DNA of 64,000 bases from Collimonas pratensis (GTDB lineage Bacteria; Pseudomonadota; Gammaproteobacteria; Burkholderiales; Burkholderiaceae_D), in assembly GCF_001584185.1 (NCBI RefSeq), contig NZ_CP013234.1, forward strand, positions 5,022,001 through 5,086,000, in the 5' to 3' direction. The notes below the pieces were generated by a model. It saw only the letters and a program-made list of their open reading frames with translations, ran no database searches and was not told the DNA's origin. This document shows, one piece after another, positions 60,448 through 64,000 of the stretch (position 1 is the stretch's first letter; every line of letters begins with the position of its first letter). The position numbers and the translations under genes were made by a program.

Positions 60448-60626
60448 AGTGAAAACTCAGGAAGGTGATGAATGACGAAAAGGCGGACTGCGGATAAGCT
60501 CAGCTGGAAAACCGCTTTTGGCGGAACCGCTGCCTCCGGTGACGGCTATGGCAGCCTGATGTTGCTAACCTCTGCTTGATCTGGCGCTCCGGCGCACCTG
60601 GCGGCCCGGCAGCGCAAAACTGCGAA

Positions 60627-60653
60627 TTGCAAAAATTACAAAAATTACAAAAG
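60627..60653. repeat. 9-bp tandem repeat at the 3' end of fis
   Basis: Three 9-base units (TTGCAAAAA, TTACAAAAA, TTACAAAAG on +) span the fis stop codon. On the minus strand this reads TTTTTGTAA repeated, so the stop codon is followed nine bases later by another in-frame TAA. Confidence 0.8.
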
Positions 60654-60878
60654 GCCGTGCTGCTGCAACTTTTTGCGCAGGGTGTTGCGATTGATGCCCA
60701 ACATTTCGGCGGCATGCGACTGGTTGCCTTCGGCGCGCGCGATCACGGCTTCCAATACCGGTTTTTCAACCGTGGAAATCACCATGTCGTAGACATTCGA
60801 CGGCGGCTGTTCGCCCAAATCCTTGAAATATTTTTCAAGGCTTTGCTTTACCACGTCTTGGATACTTTCTTTACTCAT
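60645..60878 (-). CDS. fis: DNA-binding protein Fis
   Basis: A 77-residue Fis protein, shorter than the 98-residue Escherichia coli form because it lacks the N-terminal beta-hairpin arms, as is usual in betaproteobacteria. The helix-turn-helix is at the C-terminus (NQSHAAEMLGINRNTLRKKL, about 52-71). Fis bends DNA and tunes growth-phase transcription. It follows dusB by 114 bases, the classical dusB-fis arrangement. Confidence 0.95.
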   Translation of the reverse strand: MSKESIQDVVKQSLEKYFKDLGEQPPSNVYDMVISTVEKPVLEAVIARAEGNQSHAAEMLGINRNTLRKKLQQHGLL

Positions 60879-60992
60879 TCTTTTTTTACTATTCTTTTTT
60901 TAAGATCCGGACCGGATTCCCGCAGGGCCGCGCTTTTGGCGCAGCCAGCTTGCCGGAAAATCCTGCCCAGTCCTGTTTCTTGTTAATCTGAT

Positions 60993-62006
60993 TCAGGCCG
61001 CCATCTGCTCGGCCACCCCGTATTGTAACCGCTCCCCAAACGCAAACTGCGATTCGAAGAAGCTATTTACTGCTGCCAGCTGCTGGCCGCAATCTTCCAG
61101 CAGGTTCATGCGCTGCCGGAATGCCTCGCCGCCCGGCAAATCGCGCACATACCAGCCGATATGCTTGCGCGCAGTGCGGACGCCAAGGTAATCCCCATAG
61201 AATCCGTAATGCGCACGCAAGTGTTCATCCATCAGCTGCTGCACTTCCTGCACCAGCGGCGCCGGCAAGTATTCGCCGGTGCGCAGGTAATGTTCGATCT
61301 CGCGGAAAATCCAGGGCCGGCCCTGTGCCGCGCGGCCGACCATGATGGCGTCGGCCTTGGTGTATTCCAGCACCTGGCGCGCCTTTTCCGGCGTCGTGAT
61401 GTCGCCGTTGGCGACCACAGGAATAGACACCGCAGCCTTGACGGCCGCAATCGTCTGGTATTCGGCGTCGCCGCTGTAGCCGTCGGCGCGCGTGCGTCCA
61501 TGCAGCGTCAGCATGGCGATGCCGCTGGCTTCCGCCAGGCGTGCGATGCTCAAGGCATTCTTGTTGAGGCGATCCCAGCCGGTGCGAAATTTCAGCGTCA
61601 CCGGCACATCCACCGCACCGACTACCGCTTCCAGGATCCGCGCCACCAGTTGCTCATCTTGCAATAATGCCGAGCCGCACCAGCTGTTGCAGACTTTCTT
61701 GACCGGGCAGCCCATGTTGATATCGATGATTTGCGCACCGTGATCGACATTGTACTTTGCACACTCCGCCAGCATCTGCGGATCGGCGCCGGCGATCTGC
61801 ACCGCCCGCGGCTCCATCTCGCCATCGTGGTTGATGCGGCGCGAGGTCTTTTCGGTCTGCCACAGGCGTGGATTGGAAGCCGCCATTTCCGACACCGCAT
61901 AGCCGGCGCCCAGCTCTTTGCAGAGCTGCCGGAACGGCCTGTCAGTGACACCAGCCATCGGTGCCACAAAGACATTGTTGCGCAGGAAATAAGGGCCAAT
62001 ATTCAT
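60993..62006 (-). CDS. dusB: tRNA-dihydrouridine synthase B
   Basis: FMN-dependent enzyme reducing uridines in the tRNA D loop (337 residues). The TIM-barrel begins with NVFVAPMAGVTDRPFR; the catalytic cysteine lies in NMGCPVKKVCNSWCGSALL (about residue 100-112) and VTLKFRTGWD follows. The C-terminal helical domain is complete. It heads the dusB-fis-purH-ruvC run. Confidence 0.96.
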   Translation of the reverse strand: MNIGPYFLRNNVFVAPMAGVTDRPFRQLCKELGAGYAVSEMAASNPRLWQTEKTSRRINHDGEMEPRAVQIAGADPQMLAECAKYNVDHGAQIIDINMGCPVKKVCNSWCGSALLQDEQLVARILEAVVGAVDVPVTLKFRTGWDRLNKNALSIARLAEASGIAMLTLHGRTRADGYSGDAEYQTIAAVKAAVSIPVVANGDITTPEKARQVLEYTKADAIMVGRAAQGRPWIFREIEHYLRTGEYLPAPLVQEVQQLMDEHLRAHYGFYGDYLGVRTARKHIGWYVRDLPGGEAFRQRMNLLEDCGQQLAAVNSFFESQFAFGERLQYGVAEQMAA

Positions 62007-62096
62007 GGCGGTATCGAAAGCTCAGGTGAGTTGCAGCGGGAAAGGCGTCATTTTATCGCGATTGCCGCCGCACGCGGGTTATTCTCGATGTGTACT

Positions 62097-63218
62097 TTAG
62101 AGCTCGTCTTCGGCTGCCGTGCTGGAGCTGTGCAGATGCTGGGTAGCGTAATGGATAAGTTCGTCCAGCCCGCGGCCATCGGCGCCATAGGTAGCCACCC
62201 CGACCGACAGCGCCAGCCGGATCGACCAGTTTTCGATATTTACCGGATGATTCTTGAAATGGCTGAGAAAGACCGCGGCCAGGTTTTCGGCATCCACGGT
62301 GTCGGTCGCCGGCAACACATATAGGAATTCCGTCGCATTCCAGCGGCCGCCGCTGTCGCTCTTGCGCAACTGGCCGCCGGTATCCTTGGCGAAGGCCGCC
62401 AGGATATTGTCGGCCACGGCCCAGCCATAGAGATCGTTAATCTTGTGAAATTCATCCAGCTGGCAATACAGGATGGACAGCGGCGACTCATCGGTCGCCG
62501 TGGCGGCTACGGCTTCCTCATAGACATGGACGATACGGCGCCGCGTCAGCAAGCCGGTCAGCGAATCGATCTGGGCCTGCCGTGTCAGCAGGTGCGACAG
62601 GTTGGACTGCTTCCAGATCACCTCGCAGACATGGCCGAAAGCCTGGAACGAAGCGTGCCCGGTATTGGAGAAATAGTCCTGGCTATCGGCGTAAAACACC
62701 ATCATGCCGTGCATGCGGGCTTTCTCCGAGCGCAGCGGTATCGCCAGCGCCGCCTTGACGGAACAGTTTTCCGGGTGGGCTTGCCACGGTGCAAACAGGG
62801 CCTGGAAATCGCTGTCGTGCCCGGCTTCCCAATCGGCCTCTTGGGCAAACGGCGCGACATAGTCAAAACAGTCCTTGGACAGCTGCCAGTGATCCGATTC
62901 GCTGAGTGCTTTGCCGACGATCGCGGCCGGCTTGATCGCCGCTTCCGAGTCGTCCTGGCAAAAACCGACCCACACCAGCCGGATATGCGGGCTGGCTGGC
63001 AAGATCATCTGACACAGGCGCTTGACGCTTTCGCGGCCGCTGTAGGCCTGCGGTAAAGTCTGCAGAAGCTGGTGCAAGACGCTGACCAGCGCCAGTTGCT
63101 CTTCATTCAGAGCTGAGACGGAAGACGCCGCGGCTGCCGTTTTCCCCGCGGCCGATTCCAGCGTTGACTCGGGGTCAGCAGCACGCTGCGCCCAAGAGGG
63201 GAAGAGATTAAGTTTCAT
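62097..63218 (-). CDS. GAF and degenerate GGDEF domain protein
   Basis: A 373-residue cytoplasmic protein. An N-terminal GAF-like domain (about 40-200, with RLVWVGFCQDD and ALAIPLRSEKARMHGMMVFYA) is followed by a GGDEF domain (about 210-365) starting QIDSLTGLLTRRRI. The active-site loop reads NATEF at residues 294-298 in place of GG(D/E)EF, so cyclase activity is unlikely. The inhibitory-site motif RxxD is kept as RKSD exactly five residues before it. It may therefore bind c-di-GMP as an effector. It lies 90 bases upstream of dusB and 168 bases from the histidine phosphatase gene. Confidence 0.9.
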   Translation of the reverse strand: MKLNLFPSWAQRAADPESTLESAAGKTAAAASSVSALNEEQLALVSVLHQLLQTLPQAYSGRESVKRLCQMILPASPHIRLVWVGFCQDDSEAAIKPAAIVGKALSESDHWQLSKDCFDYVAPFAQEADWEAGHDSDFQALFAPWQAHPENCSVKAALAIPLRSEKARMHGMMVFYADSQDYFSNTGHASFQAFGHVCEVIWKQSNLSHLLTRQAQIDSLTGLLTRRRIVHVYEEAVAATATDESPLSILYCQLDEFHKINDLYGWAVADNILAAFAKDTGGQLRKSDSGGRWNATEFLYVLPATDTVDAENLAAVFLSHFKNHPVNIENWSIRLALSVGVATYGADGRGLDELIHYATQHLHSSSTAAEDEL

Positions 63219-63386
63219 GCTGGCAGTCCCACTGTTGTTTTAGTTCTTGTCAGCAAGATTAGCACAGGCACGCTGCCTTTATCACAACTGTTTTGAATGC
63301 AGCTTATACAGATTTATAGCAGTTTTACGATGTTGATCTACGGCAATGAAATGCCGCCGGTAAAGGCTTGGCAGCTTGCCAGCGGG

Positions 63387-64000
63387 TCAGCGATCGATTT
63401 CATCCAGGGTCAGCTCGTCCAGATGGGCGACGTCGGCCCAGCCGTCCACGCGCAAGGGCTGCGCCCAATCCGGATTCCAGCTCAGACGATTGATGCTGGC
63501 GTTGAAAATATCGCAGCTGCGTGGCTGCTCCAGCGGCAACTGGTTGGCGCAGCGGTAGATGCAGTCAAGCACGCCGCCATGCGTGACGATGGCTATGCGC
63601 GCCGGATTGCCGGCGCTTAGTATCGCCAGCAGGGCATGTACCGCCCGTTCGTAAAATTCACGCATGGTTTCCGCCGCATGCACGCCGGCCGGATAGCGAT
63701 AGTCGACGGCGCGCTCCATCAGCGCAGCATAGGCTTCAGGAAAGCGTTCTGCTGCTTCCGGATAGCGCAAGCCTTCCAGCGCGCCGTAGCAACGCTCGCG
63801 CAAGCCGGCGTCAAGCTGCAAGCTCAGCTTGCGGGCCGCTGCCAGCGGCGCCGCGGTTTGCCGGGCGCGCTGCAGATCGCTGCTGAAGATGGCATCGATG
63901 GCGACGCCATCCAGGCTGCGCGCCAACGCCAGTGCCTGGCGTTGGCCGACCTGATTGAGCGGAATGTCGAGATGGCCTTGCAGGCGGCGCTCCAGATTCC
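63387..64000 (-). CDS. Histidine phosphatase family protein, partial (N-terminus outside window)
   Basis: The frame is open to the right edge; 204 residues are visible. The stretch LERRLQGHLDIPLNQVGQRQ, IFSSDLQRARQTA, the GLRERCYGALEG segment and the second catalytic histidine in IAIVTHGGVLDCIYR match the phosphoglycerate-mutase-like branch (cofactor-dependent mutase or CobC/broad phosphatase). The first RHG motif lies outside the window. Substrate cannot be decided from sequence. Confidence 0.88.
   Translation of the reverse strand, partial: NLERRLQGHLDIPLNQVGQRQALALARSLDGVAIDAIFSSDLQRARQTAAPLAAARKLSLQLDAGLRERCYGALEGLRYPEAAERFPEAYAALMERAVDYRYPAGVHAAETMREFYERAVHALLAILSAGNPARIAIVTHGGVLDCIYRCANQLPLEQPRSCDIFNASINRLSWNPDWAQPLRVDGWADVAHLDELTLDEIDR

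Overview
The window reads as a chromosomal core region of a betaproteobacterium of the order Burkholderiales, most likely Oxalobacteraceae (Collimonas / Herbaspirillum / Janthinobacterium-like). The basis is gene content and order: a complete mraZ-to-ftsZ cell-wall/division cluster followed by a peroxiredoxin and lpxC, then dciA, an M23 peptidase, secA and argJ, plus dusB-fis-purH-ruvC and pilBCD-coaE-zapD-yacG. The assignment to family is inferred from memory of such gene orders, not from a database search. Base composition is GC-rich, with nearly every real gene casting long antisense shadow frames.

Layout. 1-3.1 kb (- strand): a DUF3429 membrane protein (cut by the window edge), a MobA-like nucleotidyltransferase, DsbC, and a UbiH-type FAD monooxygenase. 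3.3-5.7 kb (+): tRNA-Phe with its own promoter and terminator, then minC, minD and minE, with a REP-like palindrome between minC and minD. 6.0-10.9 kb (+): an OmpR-type response regulator, a secreted LysM/FecR protein and a CHASE2 histidine kinase, which look like one signalling unit. 11-15 kb (+): hemA, prfA, dsbB, prmC. 15-21 kb: aqpZ (-), then tex, ispB, tRNA-Pro and a CorC-type CBS protein (+). 21.2-27 kb (+): a 169-bp palindromic element, pilB, pilC, pilD, coaE, zapD, yacG. 27-34 kb (-): MutT/NUDIX, a DUF815 ATPase, argJ, secA, an M23 peptidase, with dciA divergent on +. 34.7-38.5 kb (+): a PTS EIIA-like protein, a duplicated ABC permease and an ABC ATPase, sitting between dciA and lpxC. 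38.5-57.7 kb (-): lpxC, a Prx5-like peroxiredoxin and the whole dcw cluster (ftsZ back to mraZ), read from a promoter just upstream of mraZ that carries a four-box MraZ operator. 58.2-64 kb (-): ruvC, purH, fis, dusB, a GAF-GGDEF protein with a degenerate active site, and a histidine phosphatase cut by the right edge.

How it works together. Most of the window serves envelope growth and division: lipid II synthesis (murC-F, ddl, mraY, murG), septation (ftsLIWQAZ, zapD, minCDE), lipid A (lpxC), protein export (secA) and oxidative folding (dsbB, dsbC). No prophage, insertion sequence, rRNA operon or CRISPR array was seen. The less ordinary parts are the CHASE2/FecR-LysM/regulator module, the EIIA-ABC cassette without a substrate-binding protein, the degenerate GGDEF protein that keeps a c-di-GMP I-site, several unrelated palindromic elements, and two patches of foreign-looking composition inside pilC and rsmH.
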